Below are positions 37,322-45,372 of a stretch of DNA of 64,000 nucleotides, piece by piece; positions within the stretch are counted from its first letter, which is position 1; every line of letters starts with the position of its first letter. Made by a program: the position numbers and the translations under genes. The notes under the pieces were generated by a model. The model was not told the origin of the DNA. It saw only the letters and a list, made by a program, of their open reading frames with translations, and ran no database searches. The DNA is from an uncultured Muribaculaceae bacterium (GTDB taxonomy: Bacteria; Bacteroidota; Bacteroidia; Bacteroidales; Muribaculaceae). The stretch lies in the NCBI GenBank assembly GCA_910584365.1, contig CAJUAF010000007.1, positions 62,001 to 126,000 of the forward strand. The letters run 5' to 3'.

Positions 37322-38263
37322 ATGGACGAAGCAAAAGATATAAACAAGCCTGTCGAAGAAGCCCCGAAGCCTCAGAAACCTACCGTGCTGGATGCCGAGG
37401 ATATTTCGAAGATGGTTCCTTTTTTCGGGAAGCATCCGCGACTGCTCAACTGGCTGATGCATTGGCTCAGGATGGACAAGGTCAATGAACTCCACGCCCA
37501 TAACTGCAAGACTCCCGGTCCCGGGTTCGTGCGCGGGCTGCTCAAAGATCTTGACATCACGGTGGTGGCCGAGAACGGCGAGGTCCTCCGGAATCTTCCG
37601 GAAGGCGCCTTTGTGACGGTCAGCAACCATCATTTCGGCGCCCTCGACGGTATCATCCTTATAGACCTGATTGCCCGTCAGCGGCCGAAATATAAGGTGA
37701 TGGTCAATATGTTCCTGAACTATATATGGGCAATGCGCCCCAACTTCATAGCCGTGGACGCCATGGCCACCGACGACCCAAAGAAAAAAGCTGTCTCGAT
37801 GGCCGGCATCAAGGAGGCCATAAAGCTCGTGCGCAGCGGCGAGCCCGTCGGGTTCTTCCCGGCCGGCGCCGTCGGAAAGGTCAACTGGCGCGGAAGACTT
37901 CAGGACCGTCAGTGGCAGGATTCCATCATCCGCCTTATAGAGCAGCTGAAAGTGCCCGTAGTGCCGATTTTCTTCCACGGTTCCCAGTCCTGGTGGTTCA
38001 ATTTCCTGGGTGTGGTCTGCTGGCAGGCACGCACTTTCCGCCATCCCGCCGAGGTGTTTCGCAAGGAACACAAGACTTTTACCGTCACTGTCGGCGATCC
38101 GATTTCCGTGGAGGAACTCAAGGCCCACATGAGTTCCGTCAAGGAAGTCGGCGACTTCCTGCGGGAACGGACCTACGGCCTGCGCGACGACAAGGCCATG
38201 CGCTCGCGTCCGCGCCTGATTATCCCTCCATCCGGTCCCGAGCGTATCGAGCCTGGCCGGTAA
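37322..38263 (+). CDS. Lysophospholipid acyltransferase-family protein
   Basis: The 313-residue cytoplasmic or membrane-associated protein carries an acyltransferase motif, SNHHFGALDG (His-X4-Asp), then FIAVDAMATDD and the third block GFFPAGAVGKVNWRGRL, followed by VPVVPIFFHGSQSW. This fits the LPLAT superfamily that transfers acyl chains to lysophospholipids or related amphiphiles; in Bacteroidota some members make ornithine- or glycine-type lipids. The exact acceptor is not identifiable. The N-terminal 25 residues are Pro/Glu-rich and not conserved-looking. It heads a probable five-gene operon, with the sigma-54 activator 21 bp downstream. Confidence 0.82.
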   Translation: MDEAKDINKPVEEAPKPQKPTVLDAEDISKMVPFFGKHPRLLNWLMHWLRMDKVNELHAHNCKTPGPGFVRGLLKDLDITVVAENGEVLRNLPEGAFVTVSNHHFGALDGIILIDLIARQRPKYKVMVNMFLNYIWAMRPNFIAVDAMATDDPKKKAVSMAGIKEAIKLVRSGEPVGFFPAGAVGKVNWRGRLQDRQWQDSIIRLIEQLKVPVVPIFFHGSQSWWFNFLGVVCWQARTFRHPAEVFRKEHKTFTVTVGDPISVEELKAHMSSVKEVGDFLRERTYGLRDDKAMRSRPRLIIPPSGPERIEPGR

Positions 38264-38284
38264 TACTCTTTCCTTTAACTGATT

Positions 38285-39505
38285 ATGGACGAATCGCGAA
38301 TACAGCAAGCCAAAGCCCGGATGGGCATCATAGGAAATTCCCCCGACCTGTTCAAGGCCATCGGACGGGCTATGCGCGTGGCGCCCATCGACCTGTCGGT
38401 GCTGGTTACCGGCGAAAGCGGTTCCGGCAAGGAATTCTTCCCCCAGATTATCCACGCCTATTCGCCTCGCAAGCACGCCAAATATATCGCCGTAAACTGC
38501 GGTGCAATCCCTGAAGGAACGATTGACTCCGAACTGTTCGGCCATGAGAAAGGGGCTTTCACCGGAGCCGTGGCCTCCCGCAAGGGTTATTTCGAGGAAG
38601 CCAACGGCGGAACCATATTTCTCGATGAGGTGGCGGAACTGCCGCTGACCACCCAGGCGCGTCTGCTGCGTGTCCTTGAGAGCGGGGAATTCCTGAAAGT
38701 AGGTTCTTCGGAGGTCCAGAAAACCAATATCCGCGTGGTGGCGGCCACTAACGTGGATATGGCCGATGCCATAGCCAGGGGCAAATTCCGCGAAGATCTG
38801 TTCTACCGCCTGGCGACCGTGCAGATAACCGTCCCCCCTCTGCGCGACCGGGGGGAGGATATCCTGCTGCTCACCCGCAAGTTCACCGCCGACTTTGCGG
38901 ACAAAAACCGGACGCCGATGGTGACTTTCACCGAAGATGCCCGCGAAGCGTTCCTGCGTTACCGCTGGCCCGGCAACGTAAGGCAGCTGAAAAATGTCAC
39001 CGAGCAGATTGCCCTCTTCGAGGCGGGAAATTCGGTGACGGCCAGGATGCTGGCCGACTATCTTCCCGAAGCGGGGGCTCCCTCCGTGCCGGTGGCTTTC
39101 GGGGGGAGGAACCTTCCGGTGTCGACAGCTCCTTCCCCTTCCGACAAAACATACGAGAGGGAGCGGGAGATGCTGTTCTCCCTTATCTTCAAGATGCGCA
39201 ATGAAATCGAGCAGTTGCGCCGCGATGTCGACGAACTGAAAGGAGAGGTTCCCGAGGGAGCGGCTGTCGGCGCCGTGGCCGGACCGCTGGTGAAATATAC
39301 CCCGACGGCTTCCGAAATTCCCGACCTGCCCCATAAGTCGCTTGACCCCGGAATTGTGGACGCAACCGCCGAACCTCTCTCGGAGAAGGAGGCCATCCGC
39401 CTTTCCCTGGAGCGCAACCTCGGGCGCAGAAAAGCCGCCGCCCGGGAACTCAATATCTCGGAGCGGACGCTCTACCGTAAAATCAAAGAATATAATCTCG
39501 AATAG
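38285..39505 (+). CDS. Sigma-54-dependent transcriptional activator without a sensor domain
   Basis: The 406-residue protein is an AAA+ enhancer-binding protein. It has Walker A GESGSGKE (from Gly43), the sigma-54 contact loop GAFTGA at 90-95, Walker B GGTIFLDEVAE, and the R-finger region GKFREDLFYRLATVQI, with GNVRQLKNV at the end of the ATPase domain. A coiled segment (MRNEIEQLRRDVDELKGEV) precedes a Fis-type helix-turn-helix at the C-terminus (NLGRRKAAARELNISERTLY). The ATPase starts within the first 20 residues, so there is no receiver, PAS or GAF domain. Activity must be set by expression, a partner or metabolite contact. It sits 8 bp before lptE. Its targets are unknown. Confidence 0.92.
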   Translation: MDESRIQQAKARMGIIGNSPDLFKAIGRAMRVAPIDLSVLVTGESGSGKEFFPQIIHAYSPRKHAKYIAVNCGAIPEGTIDSELFGHEKGAFTGAVASRKGYFEEANGGTIFLDEVAELPLTTQARLLRVLESGEFLKVGSSEVQKTNIRVVAATNVDMADAIARGKFREDLFYRLATVQITVPPLRDRGEDILLLTRKFTADFADKNRTPMVTFTEDAREAFLRYRWPGNVRQLKNVTEQIALFEAGNSVTARMLADYLPEAGAPSVPVAFGGRNLPVSTAPSPSDKTYEREREMLFSLIFKMRNEIEQLRRDVDELKGEVPEGAAVGAVAGPLVKYTPTASEIPDLPHKSLDPGIVDATAEPLSEKEAIRLSLERNLGRRKAAARELNISERTLYRKIKEYNLE

Positions 39506-39513
39506 CCCGTGCG

Positions 39514-40026
39514 ATGAAAAAACTCATTGTCCTCATACTGATGCTTACAGGGCTGGCGGTCAATCAGGGTTGCCGTATCAGCTACAAGTTCAACGGCGCA
39601 GCCCTTGACTATAATATCTACAAGACGGTCCATGTCGGGGAATTTCCAATCCGGGCCGCCCTGGTCTACGCTCCCCTGCAGCAGACGTTTGAAAACGAAC
39701 TTCTGGATTACATCACCCGCAACACGCGCCTGCGCACCGTCGACGGCGCTTCCGACCTGGAAATCGAGGGGGAAATCACGGGCTATTCCCTGACCCCCCA
39801 GGCCGTCACCGAGGATGCTTACGCCTCGCGCACGCGCCTTACAATCACCGTGCGGGTCAAATATACCGATACAAAAAATGACAAGAACGACATCGACCAG
39901 ACTTTCTCGGCATATCGCGATTTCGATGCCTCGCAGATGCTGGTGGATGTGCAGGACGAGTTGTGCAGCCAGATTTCCAAAGAACTTGTCGAACTGATTT
40001 TCAACGCCACGCTCGGAAACTGGTAA
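39514..40026 (+). CDS. lptE: LPS-assembly lipoprotein LptE-like
   Basis: The 170-residue protein has a lipoprotein signal (LIVLILMLTGLAVNQGC) with the lipidated Cys at residue 20. Then comes SYKFNGAALDYNIYKTVHVG, the pattern of Bacteroidota LptE proteins. LptE plugs the LptD barrel and helps deliver lipopolysaccharide to the outer leaflet. Its size and its place between a sigma-54 activator and secG fit the usual Bacteroidales gene order as I know it. The start follows the activator stop by 8 bp. Confidence 0.82.
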   Translation: MKKLIVLILMLTGLAVNQGCRISYKFNGAALDYNIYKTVHVGEFPIRAALVYAPLQQTFENELLDYITRNTRLRTVDGASDLEIEGEITGYSLTPQAVTEDAYASRTRLTITVRVKYTDTKNDKNDIDQTFSAYRDFDASQMLVDVQDELCSQISKELVELIFNATLGNW

Positions 40027-40091
40027 CACCTCATGAAATCCAATATCTTATTTTTTTTAACAAGCTCTGAGAAGCAGGCTCTTATGGAAGC

Positions 40092-40982
40092 ATGAACGAA
40101 GACCAGGAAAAACTTGACGCACTTTTGAAACGGGCGATGCAGCCCGGAGGAGAACCTCTTTCCTCCGCGGAGCAGCAATGGCTGGAGGAATTTTCCAGCC
40201 GATATCCGTTCTTTACCCTCCCGGATGCCCTGAAAGCTCCGCGGGGCGACGAGAACGCCACCCTGCGCGAGATAACGTCCGGAACGCCCGAGTCAGCGGC
40301 CCGTATGCGCGGCGTCGTCGGCGCCTCGCGTTTCGACGGTTTCTATCCTCCGGCGGATACTCCGAAGGCGCCCTCTACAAATGATGCCATCGACGATTTC
40401 CTGAATACTTACGGTCATCAGTCTCCCGAGGAGGATGAACTCCTTGAACGTCTGATATTCAATCCCGTACCGGATTATGCCCAGCAGCTTGCACGCCAGG
40501 AGGAAAGCGAACTTCCCGCGGCCGCAGACTCCGGGGGCGATTCTCCCCAGGAGCGCCTGAACCGCTTTATTCTCAGTCAGCGCGGTAGTGGCGAGACATC
40601 GGGTTCCCGTCCCGCTCCCTCTGTGGCTCCGGAGGGGCAGGCAGTGCTTCCTGAAACCAGTCCCTCGGCAGCGACCTCCGCTGAAACGTCCTCAGGCACT
40701 GTGGCCCCTGCCGGTACTTCCGGAAGCAACAGACACCGGACCAATGCCCAGCGTCCGTCGCCGACGGTTACTGGTGCTGCGGCGGCTCCCCCGGAGGGTC
40801 TGCTGTCGGAATCCCTGGCGAAAATTTATATAAAAACGCGCCGTTATGAACAGGCGTATGAAATTCTTAACGGTTTAAGTTTGCGTTTTCCAGAAAAAAG
40901 TGCTTACTTTGCAGACCAATTGCGGTTCCTCCGGAAGCTGATTATCAACCAACAGAGGCTCCGCCTTGAAAACGAAAAGTAA
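40092..40982 (+). CDS. Conserved hypothetical protein with C-terminal TPR-like segment
   Basis: I do not recognise a named family for this 296-residue soluble protein. Residues 1-140 are acidic and helical (WLEEFSSRYPFFTLPDAL). A low-complexity Ser/Thr/Pro/Ala linker spans about 170-250 (SPSAATSAETSSGTVAP). The last 50 residues (LAKIYIKTRRYEQAYEILNG, then LRFPEKSAYFADQLRFL) look like one and a half tetratricopeptide repeats. It lies between lptE and secG with short gaps, so it is probably an accessory to envelope assembly or secretion, inferred from position alone. Confidence 0.75.
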   Translation: MNEDQEKLDALLKRAMQPGGEPLSSAEQQWLEEFSSRYPFFTLPDALKAPRGDENATLREITSGTPESAARMRGVVGASRFDGFYPPADTPKAPSTNDAIDDFLNTYGHQSPEEDELLERLIFNPVPDYAQQLARQEESELPAAADSGGDSPQERLNRFILSQRGSGETSGSRPAPSVAPEGQAVLPETSPSAATSAETSSGTVAPAGTSGSNRHRTNAQRPSPTVTGAAAAPPEGLLSESLAKIYIKTRRYEQAYEILNGLSLRFPEKSAYFADQLRFLRKLIINQQRLRLENEK

Positions 40983-40994
40983 TTTCGCAATTAT

Positions 40995-41384
40995 ATGTAT
41001 ATTCTTACAATTGTATTAACTGTTTTAGTTTCGATTCTTCTGATTATCGTGGTTCTGGTTCAGAAATCCAAAGGAGGAGGTCTGTCCTCTTCTTTCGCCG
41101 GTTCCAACCAGATTATGGGTGTACGCCGTACAAACGACTTCATCGAGAAGGCAACCTGGACCCTGGCCGCCATTATCGGTCTGCTCTCCATCCTTTCGGT
41201 TTTCGTTATGCCGAAAGTCGTTACCGGTACCCGTGTGAAACCCACCACCGAAATGCAGGTTATCAAGGGAACTGAAACCACCGCTCCCGCCGCTGCACCT
41301 GTTGCCGCTCAGGAGGCTCCCGCTGCTCCTGCTGCCGAGAACGCGCCTGCCGCACCTGCCCAGGAAGCTCCCGCCGGAGAATAA
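40995..41384 (+). CDS. secG: Preprotein translocase subunit SecG
   Basis: SecG is a small membrane subunit of the SecYEG channel. The 129-residue product has two transmembrane helices (LTIVLTVLVSILLIIVVLVQ and ATWTLAAIIGLLSILSVFVM) separated by the signature loop KSKGGGLSSSFAGSNQIMG. After the helices it has a C-terminal Ala/Pro/Glu low-complexity tail, longer than in the E. coli protein; similar tails occur in other Bacteroidales. It follows the hypothetical gene by 12 bp and is the last gene before a stem-loop at 41419-41441. Confidence 0.93.
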   Translation: MYILTIVLTVLVSILLIIVVLVQKSKGGGLSSSFAGSNQIMGVRRTNDFIEKATWTLAAIIGLLSILSVFVMPKVVTGTRVKPTTEMQVIKGTETTAPAAAPVAAQEAPAAPAAENAPAAPAQEAPAGE

Positions 41385-41418
41385 TCAACATCAGAATTCC
41401 TCCCGGAACAACCATACA

Positions 41419-41441
41419 GGGAGCGCTCAGAAAGCGCCCCC
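41419..41441 (+). terminator. Stem-loop after secG
   Basis: GGGAGCGCT (41419-41427) pairs with AGCGCCCCC (41433-41441) with one mismatch; the following TTGATTGTTT is only moderately T-rich. It marks the probable end of the 37322-41384 operon. Confidence 0.6.
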
Positions 41442-41458
41442 TTGATTGTTTATACCAT

Positions 41459-41482
41459 ATTCTATTCTTCATTCTATTCTTC
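41459..41482. repeat. Two tandem copies of a 12-bp unit
   Basis: ATTCTATTCTTC occurs twice head to tail at 41459-41470 and 41471-41482, about 30 bp before the methyltransferase ATG. It could vary in copy number by slippage. Confidence 0.7.
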
Positions 41483-41513
41483 CTGATACTTTCTGCCGAA
41501 GCCTGAACCCATT

Positions 41514-42926
41514 ATGCTGAAGCCTGAATTCCTGAAAATGATTGCGTCCCTCGACGACGGGCGCTTCGCCTCGCTGGCGGAGACTCTGACGGAGACGGCT
41601 CCCGAAGTGTCGGTGCGCCTCAATCCCCGTAAGTTTTCCCCCGCAGGGGAAACTCCTTTCCCGGAAGAACCGGTACCCTGGTGCGAAGGCGGTATATATC
41701 TGTCTGAACGGCCGAAGTTCACTTTCGACCCTGCGCTCCACCAGGGGGTATATTACGTGCAGGACGCTTCCTCGATGATAATGGGAGCCGTCGCCGCCGA
41801 ATTGGCCCGGCGCCTTGCGGGGGGACCGCTCCTGTGGCTCGACGCCTGTGCGGCGCCGGGCGGCAAGACCACTGCGGCGCTTGACGCCCTCCCCTCCGGG
41901 TCGCTGGTCGTTGCCAATGAATTTGACTACGGCCGGGCCGAAATCCTCGCCGAAAATGTCGCGAAATGGGGTTCTCCTTACACGGTCGTCACCCGCGGGG
42001 ATACAGCCCGCTGCCGCGCCGTCGGAGAGGTCTTTGACGTCGTGGCCGTCGATGCCCCCTGCTCCGGCGAGGGGATGATGCGCAAGGACGCCACGGCGTG
42101 TCAGCAATGGTCTGCGGCGCTTGTGGAGGAGTGCGTCGCCCGTCAGAAGGAGATTCTTTCCAACGTATGGGACGCTCTCAGACCGGGAGGATATCTTGTC
42201 TATTCCACCTGCACGTTCAATACCCGGGAGAATGAGGAGATGGTGGAATGGCTCTGTGGGGAATACGGGGCCGAACCTGTGGACATGGAATTTCCTTTCG
42301 GCATCGACGGCGCCGTGGGAAGCGATCTTCCCGCGCTGCGCTTCATCCCGGGACGGGTGCGTGGCGAAGGGCTGTTCATGGCCGTGGTGAGGAAACCTGG
42401 CGAATGGACTCCCCGGGAGTTTCCCGGGGAAAATACCCCCGGCAAGGGGCGCAAAGGGACCGGCAAGCGCAAGGGGGGCGGTAAAGCCCCGGAAATCCCC
42501 TCGGAGGTCCGGGCCTGGATAATTCCGGGGGAAAGAGAAAACTTCCTGCTGACGGCTACGGAAAACGGTCTGAGGGCGTTCCCCGCGCAATGGTCGGACC
42601 TGCTGTCCCTCTTCCTGAAGAAACTTCAGGTAATATCCGCCGGGACGGAACTGGCGGAAACCAGGGGACACGACGTAGTCCCGACTCAGGCGCTTGCGCT
42701 CTCGACGCTTCTCGATGCGGACGCTTTCCCACGCGTGGAGACAGACCGAGAGACGGCCCTGGCATATCTGAGACGGGAAGCCGTAGCGCTTCCCCGGGAG
42801 ACGCCCCGGGGATTCGTACTCCTCACATACGGCGGCCGTCCACTCGGATTCGTTAAAAATCTTGGCAACCGCGCCAATAATCTTTATCCTAAGGAATGGA
42901 GAATAAAGTCAATACAGAAATCATGA
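41514..42926 (+). CDS. RsmF/RsmB-type rRNA cytosine-C5 methyltransferase
   Basis: The 470-residue protein transfers methyl groups from S-adenosylmethionine to C5 of cytosine in rRNA. The SAM site is LDACAAPGGKTTAALDAL. The two catalytic Cys motifs are VDAPCSGEGMMRK and YSTCTFNTRENEE. A Lys/Gly-rich insert (KGRKGTGKRKGGGK) links to a C-terminal PUA-like RNA-binding region (LLTYGGRPLGFVKNLGNRAN). The length and the C-terminal domain fit the RsmF/YebU type rather than shorter RsmB. Its stop codon overlaps the MATE gene start. Confidence 0.92.
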   Translation: MLKPEFLKMIASLDDGRFASLAETLTETAPEVSVRLNPRKFSPAGETPFPEEPVPWCEGGIYLSERPKFTFDPALHQGVYYVQDASSMIMGAVAAELARRLAGGPLLWLDACAAPGGKTTAALDALPSGSLVVANEFDYGRAEILAENVAKWGSPYTVVTRGDTARCRAVGEVFDVVAVDAPCSGEGMMRKDATACQQWSAALVEECVARQKEILSNVWDALRPGGYLVYSTCTFNTRENEEMVEWLCGEYGAEPVDMEFPFGIDGAVGSDLPALRFIPGRVRGEGLFMAVVRKPGEWTPREFPGENTPGKGRKGTGKRKGGGKAPEIPSEVRAWIIPGERENFLLTATENGLRAFPAQWSDLLSLFLKKLQVISAGTELAETRGHDVVPTQALALSTLLDADAFPRVETDRETALAYLRREAVALPRETPRGFVLLTYGGRPLGFVKNLGNRANNLYPKEWRIKSIQKS

Positions 42927-44299
42927 CGGTGCGCTCCCGCAGTGCCCTGGGCCGCTACCTGGCCGACTGCTGGAGAATCATCCGCCTGGGTTTCCCCGTG
43001 CTGGTGTCGCAGCTCGGCATGATCGTGGTGGCCTTTGCCGACAACATAATGGTGGGGCATTACAGCACCGACGCGCTGGCTTCCGCCTCTTTCGTCAACA
43101 ATCTTTTCAACCTCCCGATTTTCGGTGCGCTGGGTTTCTCCTACGGTATCACCCCGCTGGTAGGCGCCCTGTTCACCAACGGTAATCCCGCGAAAATCGG
43201 TAAGGTTGTCCGCGCCGGTGTGTTGATAAACTTGATTGTCAGTGCGTTGCTGATATGCGTCATGGGTATAATATACCTTAATCTTCACCGTCTGGGCCAG
43301 CCCGCGGAACTGCTCCCCGTAATCCGGCCGTACTATCTGATAGTGATGTTCGGGATGCTTCCGATATGTATCTTCAACGTTTTCTCGCAGTGGAGCTACG
43401 GCATCCGCAACACCTCCATGCCGATGTGGATCATGCTGGGAGCCAATGTGCTGAACATCTTCGGCAACTACCTGCTCATCTACGGTAACTGGGGATTCCC
43501 CGAACTGGGACTCACCGGAGCCGGAATCTCCACGCTGACGGCCCGCATACTGACTATGACGATAATCTGCGGAGTTTTCTTCCGGAGCCGCCGCTACGCG
43601 GAATATGCCGCCGGATACCGTTCGGCCCGCGCCGACGGGGAAACCTGCGGCACGGTTTTCCGGATGTCCTGGCCCGTCAGTCTCCAGATGTCGTTCGAGA
43701 CGGCCGCGTTCTCGGGCTGTGCCGTCATGTGCGGCTGGCTGGGTGCCGTCGAGATGGCCGCGTTCCAGATTGTTGTCGTTGTCGGGACGCTCGGCTTCTG
43801 TATTTACTACGCGATGGCGACCAGTGTGGCCGTCCTCGTTTCCAATGAGGCTGGGGCGAACAATATCGCCGGGATGAAGCAGAAAGCCTTCGCCGGTTAC
43901 GGGGTAATCCTGGCCTGCTGCACCTGTTCCAGCCTCTTCTTCGCCTTGGCTTCCGGAGATTTCATGCAGATTTTCACTGAAGACAAGGCTGTGCTGGCGG
44001 CAGCCGTCGGTGTCATTGTCCCCCTGGTGCTGTATCAGGTCGGGGACGCCACGCAGATCAATTTCGCCAACGCCCTCCGCGGCACGGGCAATGTGCGCCC
44101 GATGATGTGGATAGCTTTCGTCAGCTATATCCTCGTCGGCATCCCCGCGTCATGGCTCCTCGCCTTCCCCCTCGGCCTGGGCCTTTACGGCATCGTCCTG
44201 AGCTTCTCCTGCTCTCTCTTCCTGGCCGCGGCCCTATTCCTTTTCTTCTTCCTGCGAACGCTGCGCCACTGCGCCCGCCCCGCCGCCATCCCCTCCTGA
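42923..44299 (+). CDS. MATE-family multidrug/metabolite exporter
   Basis: The 458-residue protein has about 12 hydrophobic segments. The N-terminal half includes GFPVLVSQLGMIVVAFADNI and MVGHYSTDALASASF, characteristic of MATE antiporters that use Na+ or H+ gradients to expel organic cations. The ATG at 42923 overlaps the preceding TGA (ATGA), a common coupled arrangement; an in-frame ATG at 42896 would add nine residues and overlap 31 bp. The substrate cannot be predicted. About 100 bp of AT-rich non-coding DNA with a promoter follows. Confidence 0.92.
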   Translation: MTVRSRSALGRYLADCWRIIRLGFPVLVSQLGMIVVAFADNIMVGHYSTDALASASFVNNLFNLPIFGALGFSYGITPLVGALFTNGNPAKIGKVVRAGVLINLIVSALLICVMGIIYLNLHRLGQPAELLPVIRPYYLIVMFGMLPICIFNVFSQWSYGIRNTSMPMWIMLGANVLNIFGNYLLIYGNWGFPELGLTGAGISTLTARILTMTIICGVFFRSRRYAEYAAGYRSARADGETCGTVFRMSWPVSLQMSFETAAFSGCAVMCGWLGAVEMAAFQIVVVVGTLGFCIYYAMATSVAVLVSNEAGANNIAGMKQKAFAGYGVILACCTCSSLFFALASGDFMQIFTEDKAVLAAAVGVIVPLVLYQVGDATQINFANALRGTGNVRPMMWIAFVSYILVGIPASWLLAFPLGLGLYGIVLSFSCSLFLAAALFLFFFLRTLRHCARPAAIPS

Positions 44300-44353
44300 T
44301 CCGGCAGGTAACTTTTTTAAGTTTTTAATATCCACTTCTTTAATATCCATTCC

Positions 44354-44385
44354 TTTGATTTATTCGTTATAATATTGTAACTTTG
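44354..44385 (+). promoter_or_regulatory. Promoter of the small-protein/GNAT pair
   Basis: TTTG at 44354-44357, a 20-nt spacer and TAACTTTG at 44378-44385 form a near-perfect Bacteroidota promoter. The leader to the ATG at 44407 is about 15 nt. Confidence 0.8.
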
Positions 44386-44406
44386 TGTCCTAAAACAGAA
44401 TTAGAT

Positions 44407-44583
44407 ATGGCAACTCCGATAAAAGCAGTCCCTATTCTCACCGGCACATTGGCTGACGATTTTGTACGTCAGGCAGAAGAAAACGAGCGTAAACCTCGCC
44501 GTATTCTTTCGGAAGAAAGGGAGAAAAAGATCGCGGAAATAATGCGTCGTTCTCGGGAGTTCGTTCCTTCATGGCTCAAATAA
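44407..44583 (+). CDS. Small charged protein, candidate antitoxin paired with GNAT
   Basis: The 58-residue product reads MATPIKAVPILTGTLADDF at its start and ends in a strongly charged helix (REKKIAEIMRRSREFV). It resembles short proteins that precede acetyltransferase genes in other Bacteroidota, but I cannot assign a family. It is not a recognisable ribbon-helix-helix protein. The frame is open from 44383, but the promoter overlaps that part, so the ATG at 44407 is preferred. Its stop overlaps the GNAT start (TAATG), so the two are translationally coupled. Base composition of the pair is visibly more AT-rich than the neighbours. Confidence 0.7.
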   Translation: MATPIKAVPILTGTLADDFVRQAEENERKPRRILSEEREKKIAEIMRRSREFVPSWLK

Positions 44584-45191
44584 TGACGGGGAACTCCATT
44601 TTTAATCTCGGAAACGACTGTACCTTGTATAAGCTCAATGAGCTTATATTACAGAATTGTGCCCGTTTCGATTGTGGTGTAGATGACCTGAACGATTTTT
44701 TCTCAAACGATGCGATTACCTATGAGAGAGACCTCATGGGCAAAACATATTGTTGGCTTGACAATGCTGACGATCGAAGAATCGTTGCCATGATAACGCT
44801 GGCCAATGCTGGTATTCAGACCACCCATTTACCTAATAATCCCAAGCGGCATCTTAATAAGGCAATCGCTTATAACAAACAGGGGCGTACCTATCCGGCT
44901 GTGCTGATCGGGCGATTAGGGGTTGATAAGGACTATCAGCATACCCGTTATCGCATTGGAGCGCAAATCATGGATTTTATCAAGGATTGGTTCATAAGTG
45001 CTGATAACAAAACGGGATGCCGATTTATTCTTGTCGACGCTGTGAATAATCCACATACCTTAGCTTATTACGAACGTAATGGATTCAAGCCTCTTTTCCC
45101 ACATATCAGTGATGAAAAAGCGTTTTATGAAATAAATGGAACAGAGGAATTGAGAACCCGTATGTATTATTTTGATTTGCTGACATATTGA
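44583..45191 (+). CDS. GNAT-family N-acetyltransferase, candidate toxin
   Basis: The 202-residue protein has a GNAT fold pattern: beta-strand VAMITLANAG, the core strand VLIGRLGVDKDYQ, and the acetyl-CoA loop RYRIGAQIMDFIKDW (an R-x-x-G-x-A-like motif). Then come FILVDAVNNPHTLAYYERNG and FKPLF, the typical C-terminal signature. GNAT toxins of the TacT/AtaT kind acetylate aminoacyl-tRNA, but this protein could equally modify another amine. The in-frame ATG at 44571 would overlap the small gene by 13 bp; 44583 gives a TAATG junction. Codons and composition are AT-richer than nearby genes, suggesting acquisition. A strong terminator follows. Confidence 0.8.
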   Translation: MTGNSIFNLGNDCTLYKLNELILQNCARFDCGVDDLNDFFSNDAITYERDLMGKTYCWLDNADDRRIVAMITLANAGIQTTHLPNNPKRHLNKAIAYNKQGRTYPAVLIGRLGVDKDYQHTRYRIGAQIMDFIKDWFISADNKTGCRFILVDAVNNPHTLAYYERNGFKPLFPHISDEKAFYEINGTEELRTRMYYFDLLTY

Positions 45192-45239
45192 GGATGTCTA
45201 TTATCCATACGCGGCGATAGTTTTTTACTTAGGCTGCTG

Positions 45240-45283
45240 AAAAAGAGTCCAGCTTCTAACTTTTCGGAAGCTGGACTCTTTTT
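45240..45283. terminator. Strong bidirectional terminator after the GNAT gene
   Basis: AAAAAGAGTCCAGCTTC (45240-45256) pairs perfectly with 45267-45283 around a 10-nt loop; the A-run and T-run flanks let it work for the GNAT gene on one strand and the convergent GH97 gene on the other. Confidence 0.92.
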
Positions 45284-45372
45284 TTGCGGTTCAGTGGGTG
45301 GGATATCTGCCTGCGAGGTTGCAGGGACGGTTATTGGTCAGCAGAGTGGTGCGGGGCGGGGACTGCCTCAGG

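Noticed and set aside
40092..40982. Possible assignment of the gene before secG to a named secretion factor
   Set aside because: Only a short TPR-like tail is recognisable; naming it would be guesswork.
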